Shown: one piece after another, positions 1 through 8,405 of the stretch
Position numbering within the stretch: position 1 is the first letter of the stretch
How the letters are laid out: every line of letters starts with the position of its first letter
Source of the DNA: Desulfovibrio sp. JC022
Lineage (GTDB): Bacteria; Desulfobacterota; Desulfovibrionia; Desulfovibrionales; Desulfovibrionaceae
NCBI RefSeq assembly: GCF_010470665.1
Contig: NZ_VOPZ01000008.1
Coordinates: forward strand, 62,001 to 126,000
Length of the DNA stretch: 64,000 bases
Reading direction: 5' to 3'
Made by a program: the position numbers and the translations under genes
The notes under the pieces: model-generated
Told to the model about the DNA's origin: nothing
The model's database searches: none
What the model saw: only the letters and a program-made list of their open reading frames with translations

Positions 1-13
1 TGTGCGGCTTTCT

Positions 14-66
14 CGCGTAAGAAAAATTCTTACGCGGGAAGACTACGTATGAGCGACTATACGTAG
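14..66. repeat. Two adjacent inverted repeats at the gene 3' end
   Basis: Positions 14-36 form a perfect 10-bp stem (CGCGTAAGAA with TTCTTACGCG) and a 3-base loop. Positions 43-66 form a second 8-bp stem (CTACGTAT with ATACGTAG) and an 8-base loop that contains the end of the 163-residue gene. No T-run follows on either strand, so a classical intrinsic terminator is not clear. They could still act as transcript-end structures. Confidence 0.5.
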
Positions 67-548
67 TCTCCCCGGTTAAATTTGATCTGTTCGGTCACGG
101 CCACTGTTTCCAGTTCGGATACGATGGAACCGAGTTCCGGATTCTCGCTTTGTACACCGGGCCAATCCTTCTTGAGGGACTCAACTCCACCTTGAATGCC
201 TTCAAGAGTCGAATAGGCCTGCTTCAGTCCGCCCTCACCGGAGGAACCGAGCTGCTGTGCGTAACTTTCAAGCTTTCCGAAAAGGTCTTCCACCTTGCCG
301 ACAAACTCATTCTCGCTGACCTTAGAGGTCTGCTGAACCTGAGCGGCCTGTTGCACCTGCAACAGGGGATTCATGGCCTGAAGACCCGGCACCGGCGGTG
401 CAGAAGCTGCGCCGCTTTGCTGCGCGCCGCCCTGCTGAACTTCCTGATTCAGGAATTCGCCGAACGCTGCCCCGTCAACCTTCTTTGCCTTGTTTTCCTG
501 CTGCTGTTGCAGCTTTAAGGCTTCAATCTGTTCAGGACTTATCTTCAT
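57..548 (-). CDS. Unknown Q-rich protein, 163 residues
   Basis: I do not recognise the family. The product is rich in Gln, Ala and Gly. Residues 1-30 are charged and Gln-rich, residues 35-75 are a low-complexity Gln/Ala/Pro stretch, and the remainder looks helical and acidic, ending in RGDYV. No signal peptide or membrane segment is visible, so it is probably cytoplasmic and partly disordered. The start ATG at 546-548 is preceded on the minus strand by an AGGAGT-type ribosome-binding site. The stop codon lies inside the loop of a small inverted repeat (43-66). The gene is divergent from the universal stress gene that follows. That it is a real gene is supported by its normal codon use and ribosome-binding site; its function is unknown. 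Confidence 0.65.
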   Translation of the reverse strand: MKISPEQIEALKLQQQQENKAKKVDGAAFGEFLNQEVQQGGAQQSGAASAPPVPGLQAMNPLLQVQQAAQVQQTSKVSENEFVGKVEDLFGKLESYAQQLGSSGEGGLKQAYSTLEGIQGGVESLKKDWPGVQSENPELGSIVSELETVAVTEQIKFNRGDYV

Positions 549-739
549 ATTTTACTCCTCAGCCTTTGGTTTCACATCAGACTATGCAATGACCTTGCCA
601 AAGTCTAGACTTTCGCTCAATAGGCTGATTTAACTAACTTTAGAATTCTTAAGTACTCGGAAAATAATGCCACATCCACCGGAACTCAGCCCTTAATGAG
701 ACATTTTTTCCTCCTGCAGGATAAAGTATAAGAAAAAGC

Positions 740-769
740 TTGTCCATGGTGGCAATAATCGGATAATAT
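740..769 (+). promoter_or_regulatory. Candidate sigma-70 promoter of the UspA gene
   Basis: TTGTCC at 740-745 and TAATAT at 764-769 are separated by 18 bases, about 70 bases ahead of the GGAGG and ATG of the universal stress gene. This is pattern recognition only. The rest of 549-837 shows nothing else recognisable. Confidence 0.4.
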
Positions 770-837
770 TGGAAGTAAGAAATTTTAAGAATGCACTTTC
801 TTTCCATGCACAACCCTTGAATTACGGAGGTATGGAT

Positions 838-1278
838 ATGGCTGAAATCAAGAAGATACTCTGTGCAGTGGACTTTTCGGATCACAGCCCCGTTGTAGCA
901 GAATACGCAAGCACCCTTGCCAAGACACTGGGTGCTGACATTATCTGCCTCTACGTGGCTCCATCGCTGGATCAGTACGTGGGTTTCCATGTACCGCCCA
1001 GCTCCATTGAAAACTTTGTCGGTGAAATTGTAACCGGTGCGGATTCAACAATGGAAACTTTCATCACTGAAAACTTCAAGGACGTACCTGCCGACGGCAA
1101 GGTCGTCACCGGCTATGCAGCCGAGGAGATCCTCGCCATTGCCGAAAGCGAGAACGCGGACATGATCGTCATGGGCACCCACGGGCGTGCGGGAATTGAC
1201 CGCATCCTGTTCGGTTCTGTAGCAGAAAAGGTGGTTAAGTCCGCCAAGAGTCCGGTTCTGACAGTAAGACCCTCCTAA
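838..1278 (+). CDS. Universal stress protein, UspA family
   Basis: A single-domain UspA-type protein of 146 residues, the usual family length. It begins KKILCAVDFSDHS and carries the ATP-binding signature GTHGRAG...GSVAEKVV near residues 113-130. The members of this family that bind ATP generally act in the cytoplasm during starvation or redox stress. The start at 838 is chosen because GGAGG (826-830) lies 7 bases upstream. The in-frame ATG at 832 is too close to it, and the longer open frame from 769 has no ribosome site. A strong terminator follows at 1346. The gene stands alone. Family assignment is secure; the specific stress it answers is not visible. Confidence 0.9.
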   Translation: MAEIKKILCAVDFSDHSPVVAEYASTLAKTLGADIICLYVAPSLDQYVGFHVPPSSIENFVGEIVTGADSTMETFITENFKDVPADGKVVTGYAAEEILAIAESENADMIVMGTHGRAGIDRILFGSVAEKVVKSAKSPVLTVRPS

Positions 1279-1345
1279 GAATAACCTCATAACTGGCCTG
1301 AAGACCAGCACCCCGGTCTGAAGGTCGACCTCACTAACCTCAAAA

Positions 1346-1380
1346 AGCCCCCCGTCATGCCATGAACGGGGGGCTAATTT
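1346..1380 (+). terminator. Rho-independent terminator after UspA gene
   Basis: A perfect 10-bp stem AGCCCCCCGT / ACGGGGGGCT with a 10-base loop is followed by a T-rich tail. Confidence 0.85.
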
Positions 1381-1404
1381 TATTTATTTTCTGACTAAAC
1401 TAGG

Positions 1405-1516
1405 TTTACTCAAATATTACAAGCATGAACGCGGTGCTGACTTTATTCTTTTTTGAATAAATGTGATTTATTCAAGTGTGACAACCATGAACAAAGGGCT
1501 GATCTTAACCTTTTTT
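1405..1516. repeat. Imperfect direct repeat at the rsgA 3' end
   Basis: Two copies of about 50 bases (1405-1454 and 1467-1516) share TTTA-TCAA-T-T-ACAA-CATGAAC and GCTGA-TTTA plus a T-rich end. The right copy covers the last codons and stop of rsgA. Between them 1453-1475 forms a perfect 9-bp hairpin (TTGAATAAA / TTTATTCAA). Confidence 0.55.
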
Positions 1517-2620
1517 CCGAATCTTCTTCATCTTCTTTATATGCAGAGCAACATCACGCCAGCGTTCTTTTTCCACTCGGTCAGCAGATTTATGTTCCCG
1601 CTGCAAGAGATAACCTAATTCACGTTTCATCTTATAATAACTTTCAAGACGTTCAGCTGAAAGCTCTCCACTTGCAACAGCTTCCAACACATTGCATCCC
1701 GGATCGTTAAGGTGATCACAATCCGAAAAACGGCAGAAGCGCGCGAATTGTTCTATATCAGCAAAAGCGTTATCCATGCCGCCGTCATCAGTGTAAAAGG
1801 CGATTTCACGGATACCCGGATTATCTATCAGCATCCCGCCTTGGGGCATACGAATCAAATCACGTCCCGTAGTGGTATGCCGCCCTTTCCCCACGCTCTG
1901 GCTGATAGCCCCGGTCTGCTGCACGGACTCGCCGTAAAGCCTGTTTAAAAGCGTTGATTTACCCGCACCGGATGACCCGATCATGGATACGGTCTTTCCC
2001 GGTAACAGATATTGCTCCAACTCCAGAACTCCACTTTCATCCTCAGCAGAAACGAGATGTACAGGAACACCGAAAGCAACTCCCTCCACCTCGTCGACGC
2101 AGCCTAGTGGATCTTCATGCAAATCGGCCTTGGTCAGGACTATAGCGGGGGTCAAATTGCAATTGTAAACTAAGGTTAGATAACGCTCGATACGACGGAC
2201 ATTGTAATCACGATCCAGACCGCAAACAATGAGCACAGTATCAAGATTGGCAGCCATAATCTGCTCTTCGGTTGCTGCGTCATTATTCTTGCCGCGCCCC
2301 CCGGCAGCACCGCGCGATAAGGTATTACGCCGCGGCAAAACCCTCGTGATGACCGAGTCCCGGATAAGCACCCAGTCTCCCGTAACAGGGAACAATTCCC
2401 CTGAACACGGCAGACCTGCATTGTAACGGACTTTGCCGGAAAGGGTGGCCTGTAAATCCTTACCACCCTGATTCAAAAGAAACAGGTCCTTGTTTACGCT
2501 GACAACGCGAGCGGGAACGTCTGTGTCCCTTATATTTTCCTGAAAAAACTCAGCCCAGCCCAAGGCTTTAAGGCTCGTATCACTTGAGAAAGATTCTGCT
2601 AATTCGTAAAAAATTTTCAT
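1505..2620 (-). CDS. rsgA: Ribosome small subunit-dependent GTPase RsgA
   Basis: RsgA (YjeQ) is a circularly permuted GTPase that helps mature the 30S subunit. The protein has 371 residues and an N-terminal OB-fold region (about 40-110). The permuted GTPase motifs follow in the order G4 (TKAD near 164), G1 (GSSGAGKST near 215) and G3 (DNPG near 266). The C-terminal zinc module reads C-x4-C-x-H-x5-C (CRFSDCDH...GC), then a basic tail KKMKKIRKKG. The zinc ligands and permuted motif order make the call firm. It is transcribed alone on the minus strand, and its 3' end overlaps a local direct repeat (1467-1516). Confidence 0.95.
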   Translation of the reverse strand: MKIFYELAESFSSDTSLKALGWAEFFQENIRDTDVPARVVSVNKDLFLLNQGGKDLQATLSGKVRYNAGLPCSGELFPVTGDWVLIRDSVITRVLPRRNTLSRGAAGGRGKNNDAATEEQIMAANLDTVLIVCGLDRDYNVRRIERYLTLVYNCNLTPAIVLTKADLHEDPLGCVDEVEGVAFGVPVHLVSAEDESGVLELEQYLLPGKTVSMIGSSGAGKSTLLNRLYGESVQQTGAISQSVGKGRHTTTGRDLIRMPQGGMLIDNPGIREIAFYTDDGGMDNAFADIEQFARFCRFSDCDHLNDPGCNVLEAVASGELSAERLESYYKMKRELGYLLQREHKSADRVEKERWRDVALHIKKMKKIRKKG

Positions 2621-3072
2621 TTGGTATTACCATCTTATTAATAACCTGACCCATGACAGTTCAGACACAACAAAACCGTCATAGATCAAGCAATGTTCAT
2701 TTAAATCTATGTATCTGGTTACGGACGCACGCAAAGGATGCAAGAGTCCGACAACCTGAACGATACATACAGGTCATGAATAACAGCGAATGGTATGTCA
2801 CCGACAAAAATTGGGAACAGCAATAGAGGCGGAACTCTGAATAGAGGTCCGATACGGCGTAAGCCGAGAAGGAAACAGAAAAGCTCCTCAGATGGAGTGG
2901 GGGTTCTGCGCAAGGCAGAACCAGATCATCCTGCTACCGGCTTATTACCCGTTGTCGGCAACGTGCGGCACAATCTCCAATGATCTCATCAACATAAAAA
3001 CTCCTTAAAAGAATTATCACTTATTTTGGAAATTCATACTTCCATGAATATGCCTTGTCAACAGCATTAATT
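2621..3072. other. Gene-free 450-base stretch, content unexplained
   Basis: Between rsgA and the hisC promoter I find no convincing gene. A 62-codon open frame at 2795-2983 (+) has no ribosome site and an unusual basic composition. Short inverted repeats are present, for example GGTTCTGC / GCAGAACC near 2903-2922. I could not match the region to 6S, SRP, RNase P or tmRNA signatures. It could hold a small RNA or gene debris. Confidence 0.3.
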
Positions 3073-3101
3073 TTGACAAATTCTTCGTTCCAAACTAATA
3101 A
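3073..3101 (+). promoter_or_regulatory. Candidate hisC-cmk promoter
   Basis: A consensus -35 TTGACA (3073-3078) is spaced 17 bases from TAATAA (3096-3101). The implied leader is about 135 bases and contains a copy of the local intergenic repeat (3153-3222). Confidence 0.6.
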
Positions 3102-3152
3102 AACCGTGCTTTCCTTTTAAATTTGTCCCTGTCTTTACTGCGCCAAGAGCGA

Positions 3153-3222
3153 GGCCCTATAGGGATTATCTCCTGTAGCCGCCGGGGGCGAAATCAAATA
3201 ATCAAAGCGCGCAGCGCATCAA
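3153..3222 (-). repeat. Intergenic hairpin element, degenerate copy
   Basis: Read on the minus strand this copy shows GATGCGCTGCGCGC, then TTTCGCCCCCGGCGGC, then a remnant ending AATCCC. The central hairpin is largely lost. It lies in the hisC leader with its head toward the hisC start codon. Confidence 0.55.
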
Positions 3223-3241
3223 TTCAAATAAGGATTCCAGC

Positions 3242-4336
3242 ATGTCCGCCATCAAAGTCCGCTCTGATATGATGAATTCAAAGCCCTATGCACCGGGCCT
3301 GACCATCGAAGAAATCAAAGAAAAATACGGTCTCGATACTGTCATTAAACTCGCCAGCAACGAAAACCCGCTGGGCACTTCTCCCATGGCCCAAAAAGCC
3401 ATCACCCGTCACGCGCCCTCAGTTTTCCGCTATCCGCACAACGGCAACCCTCGCTTAAACACAGCCATTGCCAAACGCACAGGCGTGTCTGAAGACCAGA
3501 TTATCAGCGGTAACGGCTCAGATGAAATCCTCGACCTGCTGGTGCGCATCAAAGCCAATCCCGGTCAGGATGAAGTGCTGACCTACGAATCCTGCTTCAG
3601 CATGTATCGGCTCATGTCCCATCTTTGCGCCATCAATTTTCGTCAGATTCCCCGCGATGCAGGACACAAACAGCCCCTGAAAGCCCTGACTGAAGCAGTT
3701 ACAGAAAAGACCGCCATCGTGTTCATGACTTCCCCGGATAACCCCACCGGTCTGGCGGTAACTGTTGATGAAGTACGAGAAATGGCGGCCTCCATCCCCG
3801 AACAGACCCTGCTGGTCATTGATGAAGCGTACATAGAGTTTGCCCGCCCCGCTAAAAAATACGATATGCGCGGCCTGCTCGACGAATTTCCTAATATAGT
3901 GCTGACCCGCACCTTCTCCAAGGCTTACGGACTGGCCGGACTGCGCATCGGTTACGGTATAATGAGTCCGCAACTGGCCGGATACATCAAGAGTGCCCGC
4001 GCACCCTTTACCGTTAACCTGCTGGCAGAAGAAGCGGCCATCGCGGTGCTGGAAGATGAAGCATTCTTCCAGACCACCATGGATGTTGTTCTGCGCGGAC
4101 GCAAACTTTTCACGGAATCAATCCGCGAAATGGGCTGCGAAGTACTTGATTCCCAAGCCAACTTCATTATGTTCAAGCCGACCCGAGATGCAATGGAAGT
4201 GTTTGAGCAACTCCTCAAACAGGGCATAATTGTCCGCCCGCTGAAGAGCTTCGGCCTTGGCGAATACATCCGGGTCAACATGGGCACTGACCAGGAAAAC
4301 AAAAAATTTCTGAAAACACTCAAGGAGGTCCTTTAA
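3242..4336 (+). CDS. hisC: Histidinol-phosphate aminotransferase HisC
   Basis: HisC is a PLP enzyme converting imidazole-acetol phosphate and glutamate to histidinol phosphate in histidine synthesis. The 364-residue product has the fold-type I aminotransferase layout. SNENPLG lies near residue 38, TSPDNPTG near 162, DEAYIEF near 194, and the PLP lysine sits in TRTFSKAYGLAGLRIGYG near 225-240. The start ATG at 3242 follows AAGGA with suitable spacing. The stop overlaps the cmk start by one base (TAATG), so the two genes are translationally coupled. Related aromatic or branched aminotransferases share the fold, but the RIGYG and SNENP signatures favour HisC. Confidence 0.93.
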   Translation: MSAIKVRSDMMNSKPYAPGLTIEEIKEKYGLDTVIKLASNENPLGTSPMAQKAITRHAPSVFRYPHNGNPRLNTAIAKRTGVSEDQIISGNGSDEILDLLVRIKANPGQDEVLTYESCFSMYRLMSHLCAINFRQIPRDAGHKQPLKALTEAVTEKTAIVFMTSPDNPTGLAVTVDEVREMAASIPEQTLLVIDEAYIEFARPAKKYDMRGLLDEFPNIVLTRTFSKAYGLAGLRIGYGIMSPQLAGYIKSARAPFTVNLLAEEAAIAVLEDEAFFQTTMDVVLRGRKLFTESIREMGCEVLDSQANFIMFKPTRDAMEVFEQLLKQGIIVRPLKSFGLGEYIRVNMGTDQENKKFLKTLKEVL

Positions 4337-5007
4337 TGGACACACCTTTTATCATAACTCTTGATGGCCCGGCTGGTGTTGGGAAATCCACCCTTGCCAA
4401 ACGTCTGGCTGACCGCTTTGAAATAGCATACCTCGATACCGGGGCCATGTTTCGCGGCACAGCTTGGAAACTGGGCGAAGGTTCATGGGATTGGGAAGCG
4501 GAACAACTTAACGAAGCTTTGAAAGGACTCGATTTCACCCTTTCCGGCAGCGGTAGTAATTCCATTCTCAGCCTGAACGGAATACCGCTCACTGATGAAA
4601 TCCGCACCGAGACCGTGGGTATGTGGGCCTCCAACATGGCTAAAATACCGGCAGTGCGCGAACTCCAGAAAATCGCCCAGCGGGCAATAGGTGAAACAAC
4701 ATCACTCATTGCTGAAGGACGCGACATGGGTACGGTCATCTTCCCGCAGGCCCCCTGTAAATTCTTTCTTGATGCTGATCTTGAAGAACGTGCCCGCAGG
4801 CGGTTCGAACAGCTTAAAGAAATGGGCAAACCCGCAGAAATGGCAGAACTAATTGAACAGATCAGCACCCGTGATGATCAGGACCGCAACCGCAAGGTGG
4901 CTCCGCTCAAACCCGCTGAAGATTCCATTATCGTAGATACGACAAGACTCGATATTGACGGAGTTTTTGATAAGCTTGTTTTCGAAACTGAAAAAAAAGT
5001 TAAATAG
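4336..5007 (+). CDS. cmk: Cytidylate kinase
   Basis: Cmk phosphorylates CMP and dCMP with ATP to supply CDP for nucleic acids and lipids. The 223-residue protein starts with the P-loop DGPAGVGKST (residues 9-18), then YLDTGAMFRG. Further in are the conserved EGRDMGTVIFP (near 130), the arginine-rich lid ARRRFEQL, and RDDQDRNRKVAPL with the CMP-contacting arginines. It is coupled to hisC by a TAATG overlap and has its own AAGGAGG site inside the hisC end. A terminator at 5034 closes this operon. Length and motifs are typical. Confidence 0.95.
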   Translation: MDTPFIITLDGPAGVGKSTLAKRLADRFEIAYLDTGAMFRGTAWKLGEGSWDWEAEQLNEALKGLDFTLSGSGSNSILSLNGIPLTDEIRTETVGMWASNMAKIPAVRELQKIAQRAIGETTSLIAEGRDMGTVIFPQAPCKFFLDADLEERARRRFEQLKEMGKPAEMAELIEQISTRDDQDRNRKVAPLKPAEDSIIVDTTRLDIDGVFDKLVFETEKKVK

Positions 5008-5033
5008 AAACGAAAACTCAAATACAAATATTT

Positions 5034-5071
5034 CAGGCCGCTTGGGAGTTTCCCATGCGGCCTGTTTCTTT
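5034..5071 (+). terminator. Terminator after cmk
   Basis: CAGGCCGC (5034-5041) pairs with GCGGCCTG (5057-5064) around an inner GGGA/TCCC stem, and TTTCTTT follows. It shows that the next gene begins downstream and not at the longer open frame from 4955. Confidence 0.8.
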
Positions 5072-5125
5072 CAGCGACCCAAATGTTGCTTGACTTTAGC
5101 TTCTCAAAGACTACCTACTTACTCC

Positions 5126-6604
5126 ATGAATCATCAACCAGCCCAAACGGAGCTTTCCGTGAAAATATCTTCTATTCTGAAAAAAATATTCCCTGAACCA
5201 CTCGGCCCGGTTTCCGAAAACCTGACCGATGAACTGGCAGCATCCTTTTTCCCGGCAGACTCAACCAGACTGGCTCACATGCGTCAGGCCGGCAGTACTG
5301 CCCGCAGATTGACTGCCCAGATAGATTATGATGCTGAAACAGCCCGGAAAATTATCACCGCAGCCCTCTTCCATGATGTGGGGTATTCTGAAAAGCTGAA
5401 CAAGACAGGATTCCATCCCCTTGACGGTGCGGCCTACCTCGCCCACTGCAATGCTCCCGAAGACCTGATCAGGGCCGTTCTCTGGCATTCCAGCACACCG
5501 GTAGAGATTGAGAGTATGCCTGAAATGAAGGAAATCTACTCCCAGTTCCCCGGCCCAAATTACGATTGCCCCATACATAAAGCTGTGGCTTATTGTGATT
5601 TCCGCACCTCTCCCGTTGGAGAATCTTATTCTTTCGGGCAACGCATAGTGGAACTTGAAAACAGATTCGGCACAGACTCCGTGCCTCCGGCTATCGCCCG
5701 CAAAACCTTGCCTTACTCCCGCAAGAACCAGCACGATTTTGCAAGAACCATTGCCTGCGCACAGAACAAAAGTCTGCCTTGGGTATTCTGCGATATCGAC
5801 AACACCCTGATCACCCCCGGTGAAAGTATCGACCGCCGCACACTCAACGCCATTAACCGCTACACCACAGCTGGCGGCCACTTTTCACTTATCACCGGGA
5901 AACACCTGATCAGCTTACCGCACCTGATCAGCAGCGTAGGCAGCCAGACACCCCACGCCGGGGTCAACGGATCGGTCATCGCGCGCAACGGTAAGCTGGA
6001 AGTATTCGGGGAAGATGTAGGGCCGTTCAAAGCCATTGAAGATACCCTGCTTGATGCCGGAGTAAACTACACAACCTATGTAAGTGACGGAATCTGGACT
6101 CAGGCCGAACTCACGGACAAAGAAATTAATGATTTTGTAAAAGTAGGTGAAACCCTGCCCCGGACAGGTGAAACCCCGGAAGAAAAGACAGCCATCAAGA
6201 TCCTGACCTTTTCCAGCCGTGAGCAGACCCAGCAGTGCGAACTTGTACGCAGCCTTGCGGAAAAGTATGGTCTGAGCTGTGTTCGGACAGGTGAAGATTT
6301 CCTTGAAATCGGCCCAGCGGATCACGGTAAACACTCCGCCATGATGCAGATCATGAAAGAAGCAGGTTGGTCAGACCTCAACTCCATTGCCATCGGCGAC
6401 AGCGAAAATGACCTGACCATGTTCGGCCATGTGGGTTTAAGCGCAGTGGTTGCCAACGCAGCTCCCGAAGCATTGCCCGCAGCAGATCTGCATATTCCGG
6501 CCTGTAATGAATACGGGGTTGCCCGCCTTCTGGACGCCCTTGTGGATTCCGCGCAGGACGGCTGCTGGTCCATCCCTCACAACTGGCTGGCGACTTACGA
6601 ATAA
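5126..6604 (+). CDS. HD domain / HAD-IIB phosphatase fusion
   Basis: A fusion of two hydrolase domains. The N-terminal part (about residues 35-190) carries an HD-type metal site with FHDVGYSEKL and a later LWHSS. The C-terminal part (about 210-480) is a HAD hydrolase with motif I DIDNTLIT, a long cap, and motif IV IAIGDSENDLTMF. The cap placement resembles HAD-IIB (Cof-like, sugar-phosphate phosphatases). The N-terminal domain looks able to act on nucleotides or phospho-compounds, but the substrate is unknown. The ATG at 5126 has no clear ribosome site; a GTG at 5159 with GGAG 6 bases upstream is an equally good start. The gene stands alone after the cmk terminator. Domain calls are firm; the physiological role is not known. 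Confidence 0.8.
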   Translation: MNHQPAQTELSVKISSILKKIFPEPLGPVSENLTDELAASFFPADSTRLAHMRQAGSTARRLTAQIDYDAETARKIITAALFHDVGYSEKLNKTGFHPLDGAAYLAHCNAPEDLIRAVLWHSSTPVEIESMPEMKEIYSQFPGPNYDCPIHKAVAYCDFRTSPVGESYSFGQRIVELENRFGTDSVPPAIARKTLPYSRKNQHDFARTIACAQNKSLPWVFCDIDNTLITPGESIDRRTLNAINRYTTAGGHFSLITGKHLISLPHLISSVGSQTPHAGVNGSVIARNGKLEVFGEDVGPFKAIEDTLLDAGVNYTTYVSDGIWTQAELTDKEINDFVKVGETLPRTGETPEEKTAIKILTFSSREQTQQCELVRSLAEKYGLSCVRTGEDFLEIGPADHGKHSAMMQIMKEAGWSDLNSIAIGDSENDLTMFGHVGLSAVVANAAPEALPAADLHIPACNEYGVARLLDALVDSAQDGCWSIPHNWLATYE

Positions 6605-6706
6605 GCACTCTTTTTAAGTCCGGTTGCGACTTTCCTTGGTTATGCTATAAAGATCAGACATATAAATCTGATCCTTTTTCGTACATTTCAAGGAGGTCGC
6701 TCCGGC

Positions 6707-7750
6707 ATGAAAAAATTCCACCTTTCCAAAACAGCATTAATTGCACTGACCTTTCTCTCATTATTGCTTGCCGCAGGCTGTTCCAAAAACAGTACCGACA
6801 CGTTCAACAAATGGAGCGATGACCTGACCAAGGCTCTCACCACCGAAAGACCCTTTCAGGAAATCGAACTTTTCTATGCAACTGACCGCAAGGCCACAGG
6901 AAGCACTGTTCCGGACAAAGCCTTTGGCGATGAACAAGGGAAGCTGAGCTGGGGAGCCTGCTCGGTCACCATTCCCTACGATAAAGAAATCAAAGACCTG
7001 CAAAAATCACACTTCACCATGACCTCCTACGGGTTGAGTCCGGCCTGCGGATACAAAATTACAGATATCCGCCAACTTCCTCTGCGCTCATTTGGAACGA
7101 CCCTGCCAAAACGTCTGGACGGCAATCCCGACAATTCTGCCCTCATTTTCGTGCATGGATTCAACAACTCATTTGAAGAAGCAGCCGTACTCACCGCACG
7201 CATGAGCTACCAGCTGCAATATCAGGGCGCACCTCTCTTTTTCAGCTGGCCGGCACAAGGCGACAAACTTGATTATCTTGAGGATGAACAGAGAGCGGAT
7301 CACACCGTCCCACAGCTCACTGAATTTCTGAAAGAAGTGGCGGAAAAATCCACTGCGGAAAATATCTACCTCATCGGCAGCAGCATGGGTTGTGAGCCGC
7401 TTTGTGAAGCCCTTGCAGATCTGAATTTAAGCTCTGAGGATATGGATCGCATCAAAGAACTGATCCTCATTACCCCGGACATCAACCGCAATAAATTTGC
7501 CGAAAAGATCTTTCCCAAATTGCATAATACCAGAGCACGCATCACGGTCTACACCTCCAGCCGGGATGACAAACTGGCCCTAGCGCACAAGCAGCGTAAC
7601 GGGGTAAGGCTGGGAGACGTGGTCAACAATGCCGATCTACCGGGCATAGACTTTGTGGATGCATCCGCCATAGACAGCAGCCTCGACGGCAAGCCCCGCT
7701 TTGTGAAGCAGACTTCAATCTACAACGATATATCAAATATAGTTAAATAA
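6707..7750 (+). CDS. Alpha/beta-hydrolase lipoprotein (DUF900-like)
   Basis: A 347-residue lipoprotein with a signal peptide of about 25 residues ending in the lipobox LLAAGCS, so it is probably anchored by lipidated Cys to an envelope membrane. The body is an alpha/beta hydrolase. Its oxyanion region is IFVHGFNNSFEEA (near 148), followed by FFSWPAQG (near 178) and the nucleophile elbow GSSMG (near 225). This pattern matches the DUF900 family of putative esterases or lipases; substrates are unknown. A strong AGGAGGT site precedes the ATG. It is monocistronic and ends directly against an intergenic hairpin element. Confidence 0.85.
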   Translation: MKKFHLSKTALIALTFLSLLLAAGCSKNSTDTFNKWSDDLTKALTTERPFQEIELFYATDRKATGSTVPDKAFGDEQGKLSWGACSVTIPYDKEIKDLQKSHFTMTSYGLSPACGYKITDIRQLPLRSFGTTLPKRLDGNPDNSALIFVHGFNNSFEEAAVLTARMSYQLQYQGAPLFFSWPAQGDKLDYLEDEQRADHTVPQLTEFLKEVAEKSTAENIYLIGSSMGCEPLCEALADLNLSSEDMDRIKELILITPDINRNKFAEKIFPKLHNTRARITVYTSSRDDKLALAHKQRNGVRLGDVVNNADLPGIDFVDASAIDSSLDGKPRFVKQTSIYNDISNIVK

Positions 7751-7833
7751 GCCTTCGGCGACCCTGCCGGGGGCCTTAAACCCTTTTGGAAAAGGGTTTA
7801 AGAATCCCAAAACTTTTTTGTTAGGGCTTCGCC
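7751..7833 (+). repeat. Intergenic hairpin element
   Basis: Head GCCTTCGGCGACC, perfect hairpin CTTAAACCCTTTT / AAAAGGGTTTAAG, then AATCCC-AAAACTTTTTT and tail GGGCTTCGCC. The head begins one base after the lipoprotein stop codon. Confidence 0.8.
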
Positions 7834-7861
7834 AATTAGCTTTCCAAGTTCACCCACAAAC

Positions 7862-7897
7862 AAAGGCCGCAATATCTATCAAGGTATTGCGGCCTTT
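7862..7897. terminator. Bidirectional terminator between lipoprotein gene and rnhA
   Basis: A 13-bp stem AAAGGCCGCAATA / TATTGCGGCCTTT has T-rich flanks on both strands and lies between convergent genes. Confidence 0.8.
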
Positions 7898-7932
7898 ATT
7901 GATAAGACACTTTTTAAAACTATATGCGAAGC

Positions 7933-8397
7933 TTAAGCCCCCTCATCTACAATCAAATCACCGGACAAGGCCGCATTGCGGGCCAGATCGTCGCAACGTT
8001 CGTTCTCCGGGTCACCGGAATGCCCCTTTACCCAGCGAAAAGTTACATCGTGCTTCTCCAGCAGGGGGATAAACTGCAACCAGAGATCCTTGTTTTTAAC
8101 CGGCTTCTTGGCTGCGGTCTTCCAACCGTTTCTCTGCCAATTGTCGATCCACTTCTTGGTGAAGGCGTTCTTCACGTACTGGGAGTCAGTATACAGGGTA
8201 ATCTCACAAGGCTCTTTGAGTTCGGTAAGGGCTGCGATTACCGCACGCATTTCCATGCGGTTGTTGGTTGTTCTCTTGTAGCCCTGAGCAAGTTCCTTGC
8301 GGTGTTCGTTGAACAGAAGAACCGCACCGTAACCGCCCTTGCCGGGATTACCGAGACAGGAACCGTCCGTATAAATGGTCATTTGCTTTTTAGACAT
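7933..8397 (-). CDS. rnhA: Ribonuclease HI
   Basis: RNase HI cleaves the RNA strand of RNA-DNA hybrids, removing primers and R-loops. The 154-residue protein shows all four acidic catalytic residues in context: [12 protein letters not shown] (Asp near 10), [10 protein letters not shown] (Glu near 48), LYTDSQYV (Asp near 71) and NERCDDLAR (Asp near 135). The basic handle [14 protein letters not shown] is present, as in the E. coli enzyme. It lies 8 bases downstream of the TPM-like membrane protein gene, so the two are probably one transcript. Confidence 0.96.
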   Translation of the reverse strand: MSKKQMTIYTDGSCLGNPGKGGYGAVLLFNEHRKELAQGYKRTTNNRMEMRAVIAALTELKEPCEITLYTDSQYVKNAFTKKWIDNWQRNGWKTAAKKPVKNKDLWLQFIPLLEKHDVTFRWVKGHSGDPENERCDDLARNAALSGDLIVDEGA

Positions 8398-8405
8398 TGA
8401 TTACT

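Noticed and set aside
1453-1475. rsgA terminator
   Set aside because: The hairpin is perfect but on the minus strand it is followed by A-rich, not T-rich, sequence.
2795-2983. 62-codon open frame before hisC
   Set aside because: No ribosome site, atypical basic composition and no recognised motif; kept as unexplained DNA instead.
3073-3241. His-type attenuator in the hisC leader
   Set aside because: No His codon run or terminator-antiterminator pair is visible; the leader holds only a degenerate intergenic element.
4955-5125. N-terminal extension of the HD-HAD gene
   Set aside because: It crosses a strong terminator after cmk, overlaps cmk and has no ribosome site.
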